A stretch of DNA of 64,000 nucleotides, taken from positions 558,001 to 622,000 of the forward strand of contig NZ_JBHTBN010000001.1 in assembly GCF_042664795.1 (NCBI RefSeq), written 5' to 3'. A program made the position numbers and the translations under genes. The first letter of the stretch is position 1. Every line of letters begins with the position of its first letter. The notes below the pieces were generated by a model, which saw only the letters and a program-made list of their open reading frames with translations, did not search any database and was not told the DNA's origin. The stretch comes from Jejudonia soesokkakensis (GTDB lineage: Bacteria > Bacteroidota > Bacteroidia > Flavobacteriales > Flavobacteriaceae). Shown in pieces: positions 42,281 through 50,722 of this stretch.

Positions 42281-43423
42281 TTAGTCTCTTAATAAGCCTC
42301 TGGAAATAACGATTTTCTGAATTTCACTGGTTCCCTCATAAATCTGAGTAATCTTAGCATCACGCATTAAGCGTTCTACATGATATTCCTTAACAAAACC
42401 GTTGCCTCCATGCACTTGTACGGCTTCAACACTTACTTCCATAGCTACTTTTGAAGCATACAATTTTGCCATAGCACCGCTCATATCGTAATTATTCCCT
42501 TGGTCTTTATCCCATGCTGCTTTATGCACTAAATGACGTGCTGCTTCTATTTCAGTATGCATATCGGCTAATTTAAATGCAATGGCCTGGTGATTGCATA
42601 TTTCTGTGCCAAATGCCTTCCGTACTTTAGAATACTCCCGTGCTAAATCATATGCTCCCGCTGCGATTCCTAGTGCTTGTGCAGCAATTCCAATACGACC
42701 ACCAGCAAGGGTTTTCATAGCGAACTTAAAACCAAATCCGTCTTCACCAATTCTGTTTTCCTTGGGAACTTTTACATCATTAAAGATAAGTGAGTGAGTG
42801 TCACTTCCTCTAATCCCGAGTTTATCTTCTTTTGGACCAATTTCAAAACCTTCCCAGCCTTTTTCAACGATAAATGCATTGATTCCTTTGTGTTTTTTTT
42901 CACGATCTGTTTGAGCAATGACTAAATAATAGTCTGCTGTACCTCCGTTGGTGATCCAGTTTTTGGTTCCGTTGAGAACGTAGTGATCCCCTTTGTCAAT
43001 TGCTGTTGTTTTTTGTGAAGTTGCATCACTACCAGCTTCGGGCTCACTCAAACAAAAGGCTCCTATAGATTGTCCGGTTGCTAATTTAGTTAAGTATTTT
43101 TCTTTTTGATCTTCGGTACCATACGCTTCAAGTCCATAACAAACTAAAGAGTTATTTACAGAGACAATCACCGAAGCTGATGCGTCAATTTTACTAAGCT
43201 CCTCCATTACGATTACATAAGACAACGTGTCCATGCCACTCCCGCCATATTTGGGGTCAACCATAAGTCCCATAAACCCAAGTTCTCCCATTTTTTTAAC
43301 CTGTTCTGTTGGGAACTCTTGTTTATTATCGCGTTCTATCACTCCTGGAAGTAATTCGGTTTTCGCAAAATCACGAGCTGCATCGCGTATCATTAGGTGT
43401 TCTTCAGAAAGGCTAAAATCCAT
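42281..43423 (-). CDS. acyl-CoA dehydrogenase (short/branched-chain type)
   Basis: 380 residues, the standard length. FAD and substrate motifs are present: 'AFCLSEPEAGSDATSQKT', 'YVLNGTKNWITNGG', 'GIAAQALGIAAGAYDLA'. The catalytic Glu is in 'QIYEGTSEIQKIVISR', the position used by short-chain and butyryl-CoA enzymes. It oxidises acyl-CoA to 2-enoyl-CoA and passes electrons to ETF. A branched-chain acyl-CoA substrate would fit the E1/E2 genes at 7-12 kb, but that is speculation. It has its own two-element promoter. Confidence 0.93.
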   Translation of the reverse strand: MDFSLSEEHLMIRDAARDFAKTELLPGVIERDNKQEFPTEQVKKMGELGFMGLMVDPKYGGSGMDTLSYVIVMEELSKIDASASVIVSVNNSLVCYGLEAYGTEDQKEKYLTKLATGQSIGAFCLSEPEAGSDATSQKTTAIDKGDHYVLNGTKNWITNGGTADYYLVIAQTDREKKHKGINAFIVEKGWEGFEIGPKEDKLGIRGSDTHSLIFNDVKVPKENRIGEDGFGFKFAMKTLAGGRIGIAAQALGIAAGAYDLAREYSKVRKAFGTEICNHQAIAFKLADMHTEIEAARHLVHKAAWDKDQGNNYDMSGAMAKLYASKVAMEVSVEAVQVHGGNGFVKEYHVERLMRDAKITQIYEGTSEIQKIVISRGLLRD

Positions 43424-43461
43424 CGTCTTGTTGGGTGTTAATTTGATTTTAATAAGTGGTG

Positions 43462-43492
43462 CAAAGATACCGTAATAAAAATAAATCTCAAA
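43462..43492 (-). promoter_or_regulatory. Bacteroidota-type promoter of the acyl-CoA dehydrogenase gene
   Basis: On the minus strand TTTG (43489-43492), 19 bp, then TATCTTTG (43462-43469). Both elements match the consensus exactly, 38 bp upstream of the start codon. Confidence 0.7.
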
Positions 43493-43572
43493 TTTGAAAA
43501 GCCAAATCTGAAAGCAAATCGAACAATTTTATTAATAACTATCTTTGATTATTCTAGAAAAGAAAATTAACG

Positions 43573-43605
43573 CTCCCCTTGAGGGGAGATTAAAGAGGGG
43601 TGTTT
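43573..43605. repeat. CTCCCC/GGGGAG palindromic repeat upstream of anmK
   Basis: CTCCCC-TTGA-GGGGAG (43573-43588) is a 6-bp GC stem, followed by TTAAAGAGGGGTGTTTT. The GC-rich palindrome with a trailing AGAGGGGTGTTT block is a type of repeat I recall as dispersed in Bacteroidota intergenic DNA. It sits directly in front of the anmK start. Confidence 0.5.
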
Positions 43606-43607
43606 TA

Positions 43608-44678
43608 ATGAATTTAGAGATGTCACAAAAAAACTATCACGTAATTGGCGTTATGTCTGGCACTTCACTGGATGGTATTGACATTGCAGAATGTTTTTTT
43701 AGTGTTTCTGAAAATTCCGAATGGACATTTAAAATTGGAAGTGCTACGACAATTCCTTATTCGGAAAGTTGGAAAACCAGACTTCAACACGCAATTACTT
43801 TTTCTGAAGCAGAATTAGAAAGCTTAAACAATGAATATACCCTATATCTTTCCGAAGTATTGAAAAAATTTATGGACACTCACTCCATGAAGCAACTGGA
43901 CGCTATTTGTAGTCATGGGCATACCATTTTACATCAACCTCAAAAAGGAATTACATGGCAGATTGGAAACCTGCCACAGTTAGCAGAAAATGTACAGCAA
44001 ACCCTAGTGTGTGATTTTAGAGTGCAGGATGTACAGTTGGGAGGGCAGGGTGCCCCTTTAGTTCCTGTTGGAGATAAACTGTTATTTGGCACGTATGATT
44101 ATTGCCTTAATCTTGGCGGATTTGCAAACTGCTCTTTTGAAAAAAGCGGTATCCGAATTGCCTACGATATTTGTCCAGTCAATATTGTGTTGAACTTTTA
44201 TGCTGAAAAATTAGGGGTGCCATACGATGATGGTGGTAATATTGCCAGAAAAGCTTCCGTTGATAAGAAATTGCTTCAGCAGTTAAACAAGTTGCAATTT
44301 TATAAAAAATCAGCTCCCAAGTCACTTGGATTGGAATGGGTAAGGACACATATTTTTTCAACACTGGAGGCTTCCTCTATTTCTTCCGAAGAAAAAATTG
44401 CGACGTTTACAGAGCATATTGCGATGCAGTTAGCCATGCAATTTGAAGAGCAATCTTCAGTGTTTATTACTGGAGGTGGGGCATATAATAATTTTTTAAT
44501 AGAAAGACTTCAGTTTTACAAGGATGTGGATATAGTGATTCCTAGTTCAGAAATTATAGAATATAAGGAGGCGCTTATTTTTGGTTTGTTGGGTGTTTTA
44601 AAATTACGAAACGAAATCAATTGTCTTGCGAGTGTTACGGGAGCGCAAAGAGATCATAGTAGCGGTGTAATTTTCTAA
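43608..44678 (+). CDS. anmK: anhydro-N-acetylmuramic acid kinase
   Basis: 356 residues from the ATG at 43608. The ATG at 43620 (MSQKNYHVIGV) is a possible alternative, and the longer upstream frame runs through a repeat element. Signature motifs: 'GVMSGTSLDGIDIAEC' (phosphate loop), 'CSHGHTILHQP', 'CDFRVQDVQLGGQGAPLVP' and 'VFITGGGAYNNFLIERL'. The enzyme phosphorylates and hydrolyses anhydro-MurNAc in peptidoglycan recycling. It ends 32 bp before the DUF2452 gene. Confidence 0.94.
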   Translation: MNLEMSQKNYHVIGVMSGTSLDGIDIAECFFSVSENSEWTFKIGSATTIPYSESWKTRLQHAITFSEAELESLNNEYTLYLSEVLKKFMDTHSMKQLDAICSHGHTILHQPQKGITWQIGNLPQLAENVQQTLVCDFRVQDVQLGGQGAPLVPVGDKLLFGTYDYCLNLGGFANCSFEKSGIRIAYDICPVNIVLNFYAEKLGVPYDDGGNIARKASVDKKLLQQLNKLQFYKKSAPKSLGLEWVRTHIFSTLEASSISSEEKIATFTEHIAMQLAMQFEEQSSVFITGGGAYNNFLIERLQFYKDVDIVIPSSEIIEYKEALIFGLLGVLKLRNEINCLASVTGAQRDHSSGVIF

Positions 44679-44695
44679 GAAGCTAAAGTTGTTCG

Positions 44696-44703
44696 TATCT
44701 TTG
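44696..44703 (+). promoter_or_regulatory. candidate -7 box of the DUF2452 gene
   Basis: TATCTTTG fits TAnnTTTG exactly and ends only 7 bp before the ATG at 44711, so the transcript would be leaderless or nearly so. Confidence 0.45.
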
Positions 44704-44710
44704 TGTAGCT

Positions 44711-45121
44711 ATGAAAAAAGAGAAATCAAAAAAACCAGATCAGGTCGTTTATAATGAAGAGACAAAAAAATATGATGCCTCTTTAAAACCGTATGCGACA
44801 AATTTAGGGGCACCTGCTATTGTGATGGAAGATCTTTCGAGTTGGAAAAAAACAAGTGTCACAAAGGCGAACCATCATTTTAAAACAAAGTTTGAAGCGA
44901 TTAAAAAAGAATATGATGAAATGCTGGAAGCTTTTGAATACAATAATCTAATTTATCGGGCAACCTACAGCTTTGAGCCCATTCTTGGTCAGGTTTATCA
45001 TTTATATCGAGATAAAAATGAACTTCTATTTTTATCTATTATTTCTCCTTTAGAGTGTTCGTGGGATTTTGTAGGGAGTTTTAGATTGAATAGTGATAAA
45101 TTATGGGAGAAGGTGTATTAA
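44711..45121 (+). CDS. DUF2452 family protein
   Basis: 136 residues, no signal peptide, N-terminus Lys-rich. It matches the DUF2452 pattern: 'YATNLGAPAIVMEDLSSWKK', 'NHHFKTKFEAIKKEYDEM', 'YRATYSFEPILGQVYHLY', 'FLSIISPLECSWDFVGSF' and terminal 'DKLWEKVY'. The family is cytoplasmic, widespread in Bacteroidota and of unknown function. Confidence 0.85.
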   Translation: MKKEKSKKPDQVVYNEETKKYDASLKPYATNLGAPAIVMEDLSSWKKTSVTKANHHFKTKFEAIKKEYDEMLEAFEYNNLIYRATYSFEPILGQVYHLYRDKNELLFLSIISPLECSWDFVGSFRLNSDKLWEKVY

Positions 45122-45171
45122 AATTTACTCTAAATTAAACTTAAAATGTTACCTACACCTACTAAGTTTTT

Positions 45172-45179
45172 TATATTTG
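45172..45179 (+). promoter_or_regulatory. candidate -7 box of the Glu/Leu dehydrogenase gene
   Basis: TATATTTG fits TAnnTTTG exactly, 47 bp before the start codon at 45227; no convincing -33 TTG. Confidence 0.45.
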
Positions 45180-45226
45180 TCTTCGCACTACAAATCTTTT
45201 CAGTACGTGTAAAAATCAACTAATTA

Positions 45227-46453
45227 ATGAAAGAATTACTCTCGAAGTACGAAAACAAGGAACCTGAAATAGTTTTTCACTGGAATGATCCCGAAACTGA
45301 AGCCGAAGGCTGGACCGTAATTAATTCACTACGTGGCGGTGCTGCGGGTGGAGGAACACGTATGCGGATTGGACTTAATGAAAATGAAGTGTTATCTCTG
45401 GCAAAAACCATGGAAGTGAAGTTTACAGTCTCTGGTCCTGCCATTGGAGGTGCTAAATCTGGAATTAATTTTGACCCACACGACCCTCGTAAAAAAGGGG
45501 TATTAGAGCGTTGGTATAAAGCAGTTTCACCTCTTTTAAAAGCTTATTATGGCACAGGAGGTGATCTCAATGTAGATGAAATCCATGAAGTAATTCCAAT
45601 AACCGAAGAAAGCGGGGTGTGGCATCCACAGGAAGGTGTTTTTAACGGACACTTCACACCTACTGAAGCAGATAAGATTAATCGTATTGGGCAATTACGT
45701 CAGGGAGTTATTAAAGTGCTTGAAAATGCTACCTATTCGCCAGATGTAAACAGAAAATATACAGTGGCAGATATGATTACAGGCTATGGAGTTGCGGAAG
45801 CTGCACGTCATTTTTATGATATTTATGGCGGCAGTATCAAAGGAAAAAAGGTAGTAGTTCAAGGCTTCGGAAACGTAGGTGCTGCTGCTGCTTTTTACTT
45901 TGCACAAATGGAAGCAAAAGTAGTGGGGATCATCGATAGAGTAGGAGGCGTAATTAACAAGGATGGATTTTCTTTTGACTACATTAAAAACCTATACTTA
46001 ACCAAGGATGGAAACACCTTAGTGGCAGAAGATATGATCCCTTTTGACGAGATCAATAATAAAATATGGGAACTGGATTGTGAAGTATTTGCACCATGCG
46101 CTGCTTCACGCCTAATCACTAAAGAGCAGATCTCATCTATGATGAATACAGGTTTAGAGGTGATAAGCTGTGGTGCTAACGTGCCTTTTGCAGATAAAGA
46201 AATCTTCTTTGGACCCATTATGGAATATACAGATGAACGTGTAAGTTTAATTCCCGATTTTATAAGTAACTGCGGAATGGCACGTGTGTTTGCTTATTTT
46301 ATGGAACGTAAAGTTCAGATGACAGATGAAGCTATTTTTAATGACACTTCAATGACCATTAAAAATGCCATTCAAAATACGTTTGATAATAATAGTACCA
46401 AAACAAATATTAGTAAAACAGCTTTTGAAATTGCCTTAAAACAATTAGTATAA
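45227..46453 (+). CDS. Glu/Leu/Phe/Val dehydrogenase family amino acid dehydrogenase
   Basis: 408 residues. The substrate-binding part has 'LRGGAAGGGTRMRIGLNENE' and the catalytic Lys in 'GPAIGGAKSGINFDPHD'. The NAD-binding Rossmann domain has 'VVVQGFGNVGAAAAFYFAQM', with 'FAPCAASRLITKEQI' and 'PDFISNCGMARVFAY' downstream. It catalyses reversible oxidative deamination of an amino acid. The specificity (Glu versus Leu/Val) cannot be set by eye. nhaD follows 24 bp later, so the two may be cotranscribed. Confidence 0.88.
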   Translation: MKELLSKYENKEPEIVFHWNDPETEAEGWTVINSLRGGAAGGGTRMRIGLNENEVLSLAKTMEVKFTVSGPAIGGAKSGINFDPHDPRKKGVLERWYKAVSPLLKAYYGTGGDLNVDEIHEVIPITEESGVWHPQEGVFNGHFTPTEADKINRIGQLRQGVIKVLENATYSPDVNRKYTVADMITGYGVAEAARHFYDIYGGSIKGKKVVVQGFGNVGAAAAFYFAQMEAKVVGIIDRVGGVINKDGFSFDYIKNLYLTKDGNTLVAEDMIPFDEINNKIWELDCEVFAPCAASRLITKEQISSMMNTGLEVISCGANVPFADKEIFFGPIMEYTDERVSLIPDFISNCGMARVFAYFMERKVQMTDEAIFNDTSMTIKNAIQNTFDNNSTKTNISKTAFEIALKQLV

Positions 46454-46477
46454 AAAACATAAATTAACCTCATTGCT

Positions 46478-47860
46478 ATGGAATCGATTATCATATTAAT
46501 TTTTATCATCGGGTATTTATCAATTACCTTAGAACACCCTCTTAAGTTAGACAAAACGGTGCCAGCACTTATCATGGCAGCACTTATTTGGGCGGTATTG
46601 GCAGTTGGATTCCATGCAGGTTGGTTTGATGTGATTGATACGCACGAAAGAGCCTTTAACTTTTTGAGCGGAGGCGAAGCGGCCGAAGAAGGCTTTGAAA
46701 ATACACTCTTACATCATTTAGGCAAAACAGCAGAGATACTTATCTTCTTAATCGGTGCCATGACTATTGTAGAAATTATTGATTTGCATCGTGGTTTTGA
46801 AATTTTAAAAGGGGCTGTTAGAACGAAGAGTAAGAAAAAACTACTTTGGATTATCGGTATTCTCGCTTTTATATTATCAGCAATTATCGATAACCTAACA
46901 GCAACCATTGTACTGGTAACCTTGCTACGTAAATTAATTACAGTAAGAGAAGAACGTCTTTGGTACGCTGCAATGGTTGTTATTGCAGCCAATGCTGGAG
47001 GTGCTTGGTCTCCAATTGGAGATGTAACTACTACCATGCTTTGGATAGCTGATAATGTAACTGCTGCTGGATTGATAGAATATGTAGTCATTCCATCGAT
47101 TGTATGTTTTGTAATACCCTTTATTATTGCTACGTATTTACCTGCCTTTAGAGGAGAAATAGAAGTTGATACGACCGAAGATGTAGTTGCCGAACGTTTA
47201 TTGAGCAGTAAAACTATGTTATTCTTAGGGTTAGGAATGATCGTTTCAGTACCCATCTTTAAAACAGTAACACACTTACCTCCGTATATCGGAATGATGC
47301 TGGCGCTAGGAGTTGTATGGTTGGTTTCAGAATATATTCATCCTGAAGAAGATTTCAGTAAAGAACGAAGACATTTGTATTCTGCTCATAAAGCCTTATC
47401 ACGTATTGAAATTTCTAGTATTCTTTTCTTCCTCGGGATCTTAATGGCAGTAGGAGGATTAGAAAGTTTAGTCTTTGGTGTTGCCGAAAATGGGGATCCA
47501 GTAGGAACATTAAGATACCTCGCTGAAGTGCTTCAGGAAGCAATTCCTAATCAAGATGTTGTGGTGATCCTATTGGGTGTGTTGTCTGCAATCATTGACA
47601 ATGTACCATTAGTAGCTGCCTCAATGGGAATGTACGACTCACCAACCGATTCGGTATTGTGGCATTTTATTGCTTACTCTGCCGGAACTGGTGGAAGTAT
47701 GTTAATCATTGGTTCTGCAGCAGGGGTTGCAGCCATGGGAATGGAGCGTATCGATTTTATCTGGTACTTAAAGAAAATAACCTGGCTAGCATTTATAGGA
47801 TTTATAGCCGGGGCAGGAGTCTTCTTGCTAATTGAAAGAGTTATTTTCCAACATACCTAA
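46478..47860 (+). CDS. nhaD: NhaD-type sodium/proton antiporter
   Basis: 460 residues with about 12 membrane segments. The family features are visible: 'ILSAIIDNLTATIVLVTLLR' with the conserved Asp-Asn, 'AANAGGAWSPIGDVTTTMLW', and a repeat half 'LLGVLSAIIDNVPLVAASMG' with the same IDN motif, then 'AGTGGSMLIIGSAAGVAAMG'. NhaD exports Na+ in marine and halotolerant bacteria, which supports a salt-adapted habitat. It sits between the dehydrogenase and the exbB-exbD-tonB set. Confidence 0.93.
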   Translation: MESIIILIFIIGYLSITLEHPLKLDKTVPALIMAALIWAVLAVGFHAGWFDVIDTHERAFNFLSGGEAAEEGFENTLLHHLGKTAEILIFLIGAMTIVEIIDLHRGFEILKGAVRTKSKKKLLWIIGILAFILSAIIDNLTATIVLVTLLRKLITVREERLWYAAMVVIAANAGGAWSPIGDVTTTMLWIADNVTAAGLIEYVVIPSIVCFVIPFIIATYLPAFRGEIEVDTTEDVVAERLLSSKTMLFLGLGMIVSVPIFKTVTHLPPYIGMMLALGVVWLVSEYIHPEEDFSKERRHLYSAHKALSRIEISSILFFLGILMAVGGLESLVFGVAENGDPVGTLRYLAEVLQEAIPNQDVVVILLGVLSAIIDNVPLVAASMGMYDSPTDSVLWHFIAYSAGTGGSMLIIGSAAGVAAMGMERIDFIWYLKKITWLAFIGFIAGAGVFLLIERVIFQHT

Positions 47861-47907
47861 CAATTTCTTATTACAATCGCCGTTAACAACTAAAACCAGA
47901 TACATAT

Positions 47908-48609
47908 ATGCTTACCCTTTTAATTCAGGATGGTGCAGAAGAGATTGTACAAAATCTTGACGATGAACCTGTAGAAAAAACACTTTCTGTAATGGAACTC
48001 TTGATGAGTGGCGGACTTGCTGCTCAAATAATAATCGGAGTGTTATTTGTTTTACTTTTTGTAGCTGTCTATATTTATTTTGAACGTCTATTTGCTGTTA
48101 AGGCAGCTTCAAAAATGGACAGTAATTTTATGAATCAGATTCGAGATAATGTTGCTTCTGGAAATGTACAGGCAGCAAAAGTGTTATGTGCGCAACAAAA
48201 TTCTCCAGTATCACGCCTTACCGAAAAAGGAATCTCCCGAATTGGGAGTCCTTTAGAAGATATTAATACTGCCATAGAAAATGCAGGAAGACTGGAAGTC
48301 TATAAACTCGAAAAAAACGTAAGTGTATTGGCAACTATTGCAGGTGCAGCTCCTATGATTGGTTTCTTAGGTACGGTAATAGGAATGGTTTTGGCATTTC
48401 ACCAGTTGGCTACCAGCAGTGGGCAGGCAGAAATGGGAACTCTTGCCGAAGGTATCTACACAGCCATGACGACTACAGTTGCAGGTCTTATCGTTGGTAT
48501 TATTGCATATATGGGGTACAACCATATTGTAGTTAAAACCGATAAAGTAGTGCATCAAATGGAAGCTACGGCAGTAGACTTTTTAGACATTTTAAACGAG
48601 CCTGCTTAA
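47908..48609 (+). CDS. exbB: ExbB/MotA/TolQ-family proton channel subunit
   Basis: 233 residues with three membrane segments: 'QIIIGVLFVLLFVAVYIYF', 'LATIAGAAPMIGFLGTVIGM' and 'MTTTVAGLIVGIIAYMGYN'. The 'GFLGTVIGMVLAF' and 'TAMTTTVAGL' stretches are the conserved channel-lining motifs. With ExbD it forms the inner-membrane proton channel that energises TonB-type outer-membrane transport. The stop shares a base with the exbD start (TAATG). Confidence 0.9.
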   Translation: MLTLLIQDGAEEIVQNLDDEPVEKTLSVMELLMSGGLAAQIIIGVLFVLLFVAVYIYFERLFAVKAASKMDSNFMNQIRDNVASGNVQAAKVLCAQQNSPVSRLTEKGISRIGSPLEDINTAIENAGRLEVYKLEKNVSVLATIAGAAPMIGFLGTVIGMVLAFHQLATSSGQAEMGTLAEGIYTAMTTTVAGLIVGIIAYMGYNHIVVKTDKVVHQMEATAVDFLDILNEPA

Positions 48610-49001
48610 TGAATTTAAGAGGACGAAATAAAGTAAGTGCAGAATTCAGTATGAGTTCAATGACAGACATTGTGTTTCTGTTATTGGTATTCTTTCTGTT
48701 AACCTCACCTGCCATTACACCCGATGCTTTGGACCTTATTTTGCCAAAAGCAAAAGGAAAAAGCACCAATACGCAAAAAGCTTCCGTAAGCATAACAAAA
48801 GACGGAGCGTATTATGTAAACAAAGAACGGGTAAGTGAATACGGAGTTGAGAAGGAATTAAAAAGTATTCTCGCTGGACAGGAAGAACCAACCATTATTT
48901 TACGAGCCGAAGAAGGTGTGCCTATCGAAGATGCTGTATTTGTAATGGATATCGCCAATAAAAATAACTTTAAAGTAGTGTTGGCCGTACGTCCTAATTA
49001 G
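48609..49001 (+). CDS. exbD: ExbD/TolR-family biopolymer transport protein
   Basis: 130 residues: short cytoplasmic N-terminus, one membrane segment ('MSSMTDIVFLLLVFFLLTSP') containing the channel Asp, and a periplasmic domain ('SVSITKDGAYYVNKERV', 'PTIILRAEEGVPIEDAVFV'). It is translationally coupled to exbB. A repeat-containing 167-bp gap separates it from the tonB-like gene. Confidence 0.9.
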   Translation: MNLRGRNKVSAEFSMSSMTDIVFLLLVFFLLTSPAITPDALDLILPKAKGKSTNTQKASVSITKDGAYYVNKERVSEYGVEKELKSILAGQEEPTIILRAEEGVPIEDAVFVMDIANKNNFKVVLAVRPN

Positions 49002-49004
49002 TTG

Positions 49005-49125
49005 TTGGGCGTTCCCAAGACGGTCATTACATTTAGTCTTGGTCAGGCTTTCGCTGCTACACGCTTGCCCGCCGAAGCGAGCGAAGGCGGGGTAGCATAG
49101 CTCAATCCTTAACGCAGATACATGA
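49005..49125. repeat. composite palindromic repeat between exbD and tonB
   Basis: The segment starts with GTTGGGCGTTCCC and holds two inverted repeats: CCAAGAC/GTCTTGG (about 49014-49042), then CCCGCC...GGCGGG around GAAGCGAGCGAA (about 49070-49093). It ends near CAATCCTTAACGCA. It is markedly GC-richer than the flanking genes and has no ORF. Its building blocks look like a Bacteroidota dispersed intergenic repeat (recollection, not verified). Confidence 0.6.
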
Positions 49126-49168
49126 AAGACTTTGGCATATTTTTAGTTTCAGAAAATAAAAAGATACA

Positions 49169-49987
49169 ATGAGCCTGTTAGACACAGAACATAAAAAAAA
49201 GAGCATGACGATCACAGTGGTATTACACGTGATCATCCTCATTTTATTGTTTTATATAGGCTTTACCTATCTGGATCCGCCACCCGAAAACGGCATTGCA
49301 GTCAACTTCGGAACTACTGAAACAGGGAGTGGAAACATTCAGCCGCTCGAAAAAATTAAATCAGCACCCAAACAGGAAACACCGCCACCCGTTGAACAAC
49401 CCAAATCTGAAATTAAAGAAGAGGTTGTGACACAGGATATGGAAGATGCTCCCATATTAAAAAAAGAAGAAACTAAAAAAGAACAGGTCACTCCACCTAA
49501 AAAAGTGGAGCCAAAAAAACCTGTTAAAAAACCAGATCCCACACCCGATAAATCGACTAGTGATGCGCTGTCGAGTTTGATCAACGGCCCAAAAAGTGAC
49601 GGAACTTCAAAAGGTAGTGAAGGAAACGACAAGACAGGAGGAGACAAAGGAGATCCTAATGGAGACCCCAATGCAAACAGTTACTACGGTACTGGAAAAG
49701 GATTGGATGGAGACGGAAATTATTTATTGGGAGGACGTAAGGCTTTAAACAAAGAAAAGTTTTTGCAAGATTGTAATGAAGCTGGGATTGTTGTTGTTAG
49801 TATTGAAGTAGACCGTAATGGAAGTGTAATTAAAGCGACCCCAGGTGTCCGTGGTACAACAAATAACTCCCGCTGTTTACTGGAACCTGCAAAGAGAGCA
49901 GCCATGGCTACCCGATTTAATAGCGACTCAAAAGCTCCTGCTAAACAAATAGGAAAAATTATCTATAAGTTTAGCCTTTCAGAATAA
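49169..49987 (+). CDS. TonB-like energy transducer
   Basis: 272 residues. One N-terminal membrane segment ('ITVVLHVIILILLFYIGFTY'), then a long periplasm-spanning Pro/Lys/Glu-rich linker (about 60-130, 'PKKVEPKKPVKKPDPTPDK') and a Gly/Asp-rich stretch. The C-terminal domain (about 190-272; 'AGIVVVSIEVDRNGSVIKA', 'AKRAAMATRFNSD') resembles TonB/TolA C-terminal folds. It follows exbB and exbD and should complete the proton-driven complex. Confidence 0.85.
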   Translation: MSLLDTEHKKKSMTITVVLHVIILILLFYIGFTYLDPPPENGIAVNFGTTETGSGNIQPLEKIKSAPKQETPPPVEQPKSEIKEEVVTQDMEDAPILKKEETKKEQVTPPKKVEPKKPVKKPDPTPDKSTSDALSSLINGPKSDGTSKGSEGNDKTGGDKGDPNGDPNANSYYGTGKGLDGDGNYLLGGRKALNKEKFLQDCNEAGIVVVSIEVDRNGSVIKATPGVRGTTNNSRCLLEPAKRAAMATRFNSDSKAPAKQIGKIIYKFSLSE

Positions 49988-50029
49988 ATTTTATTTTTTT
50001 TTCTTACATTACAGGCTAAGATAGTAGCC

Positions 50030-50722
50030 TTGATCCCCAACCTTTTTAAATATCTGGCAATTTTAGCAGGACTAACGTCTGTCTCAGTTTCTATGATCTA
50101 TGGAAATGAGGACACACTTTTTATTAAACCCATATTTCACCTATTCTTATTTCTGTTTTTTATAACAACAACAAAGAAAATGAATTGGTTGCTGTTACTT
50201 TTTTTGTGTAGTGCATTAACAGGGGAGGCATTCATGTCCCAAGGTTTTGAAGAAAATTATGCAGCAGTGATGGTGCTTTTTGCTTTGGTTTTTTTTACAG
50301 GTTCATTGTTGTTGGCTCCAGTAATGATGCGTACAAAATCAACTATTCAACTTAAAGAAATAATTACGCCTATTATCTTTATGATAGGGGTGATTTATAT
50401 TATTACTTCCATATTTGCAAGTGTTCTAGAATATATACCAGATCTGGTGTTTTATGTGCTGTCTATTTTAATGTTTTTATTATTTGTATTTATGTGCTTC
50501 TACATCGCATTTATAAATAAACATCCTAAAAATATCTATGTGTTTATTGTAGGCATTGGATATACCCTTGTTTGTAGTGGGGCAGTACTTTATGAGATGT
50601 TTTACCCTTCGGTTATTCTTATCGGGGCTGTAAATTTATTTGAAATTATTGCTCAGTTTTATTTTGTACTTTACATTACTCATATAGCAGAAATTGCTAA
50701 AGAGAAAAAATGGTTTATCTAA
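50030..50722 (+). CDS. polytopic inner-membrane protein of unknown function
   Basis: About 230 residues, 7-8 hydrophobic helices ('IFHLFLFLFFITTTKK', 'MVLFALVFFTGSLLLAPVMM', 'VLSILMFLLFVFMCFYIAF', 'NIYVFIVGIGYTLVCSGA'). The size and helix number resemble YhhN-type lysoplasmalogenase-like proteins, but I see no decisive motif. The start is uncertain: TTG at 50030 is the first option, and no in-frame ATG comes before the first helix. Its 3' end overlaps the longest reading of folC by 29 bp. Confidence 0.65.
   Translation: MIPNLFKYLAILAGLTSVSVSMIYGNEDTLFIKPIFHLFLFLFFITTTKKMNWLLLLFLCSALTGEAFMSQGFEENYAAVMVLFALVFFTGSLLLAPVMMRTKSTIQLKEIITPIIFMIGVIYIITSIFASVLEYIPDLVFYVLSILMFLLFVFMCFYIAFINKHPKNIYVFIVGIGYTLVCSGAVLYEMFYPSVILIGAVNLFEIIAQFYFVLYITHIAEIAKEKKWFI

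Noticed and set aside
46714..47256. 180-codon open frame on the minus strand inside nhaD
   Set aside because: Shadow of a well-defined antiporter gene; composition reflects complementary membrane-protein codons.
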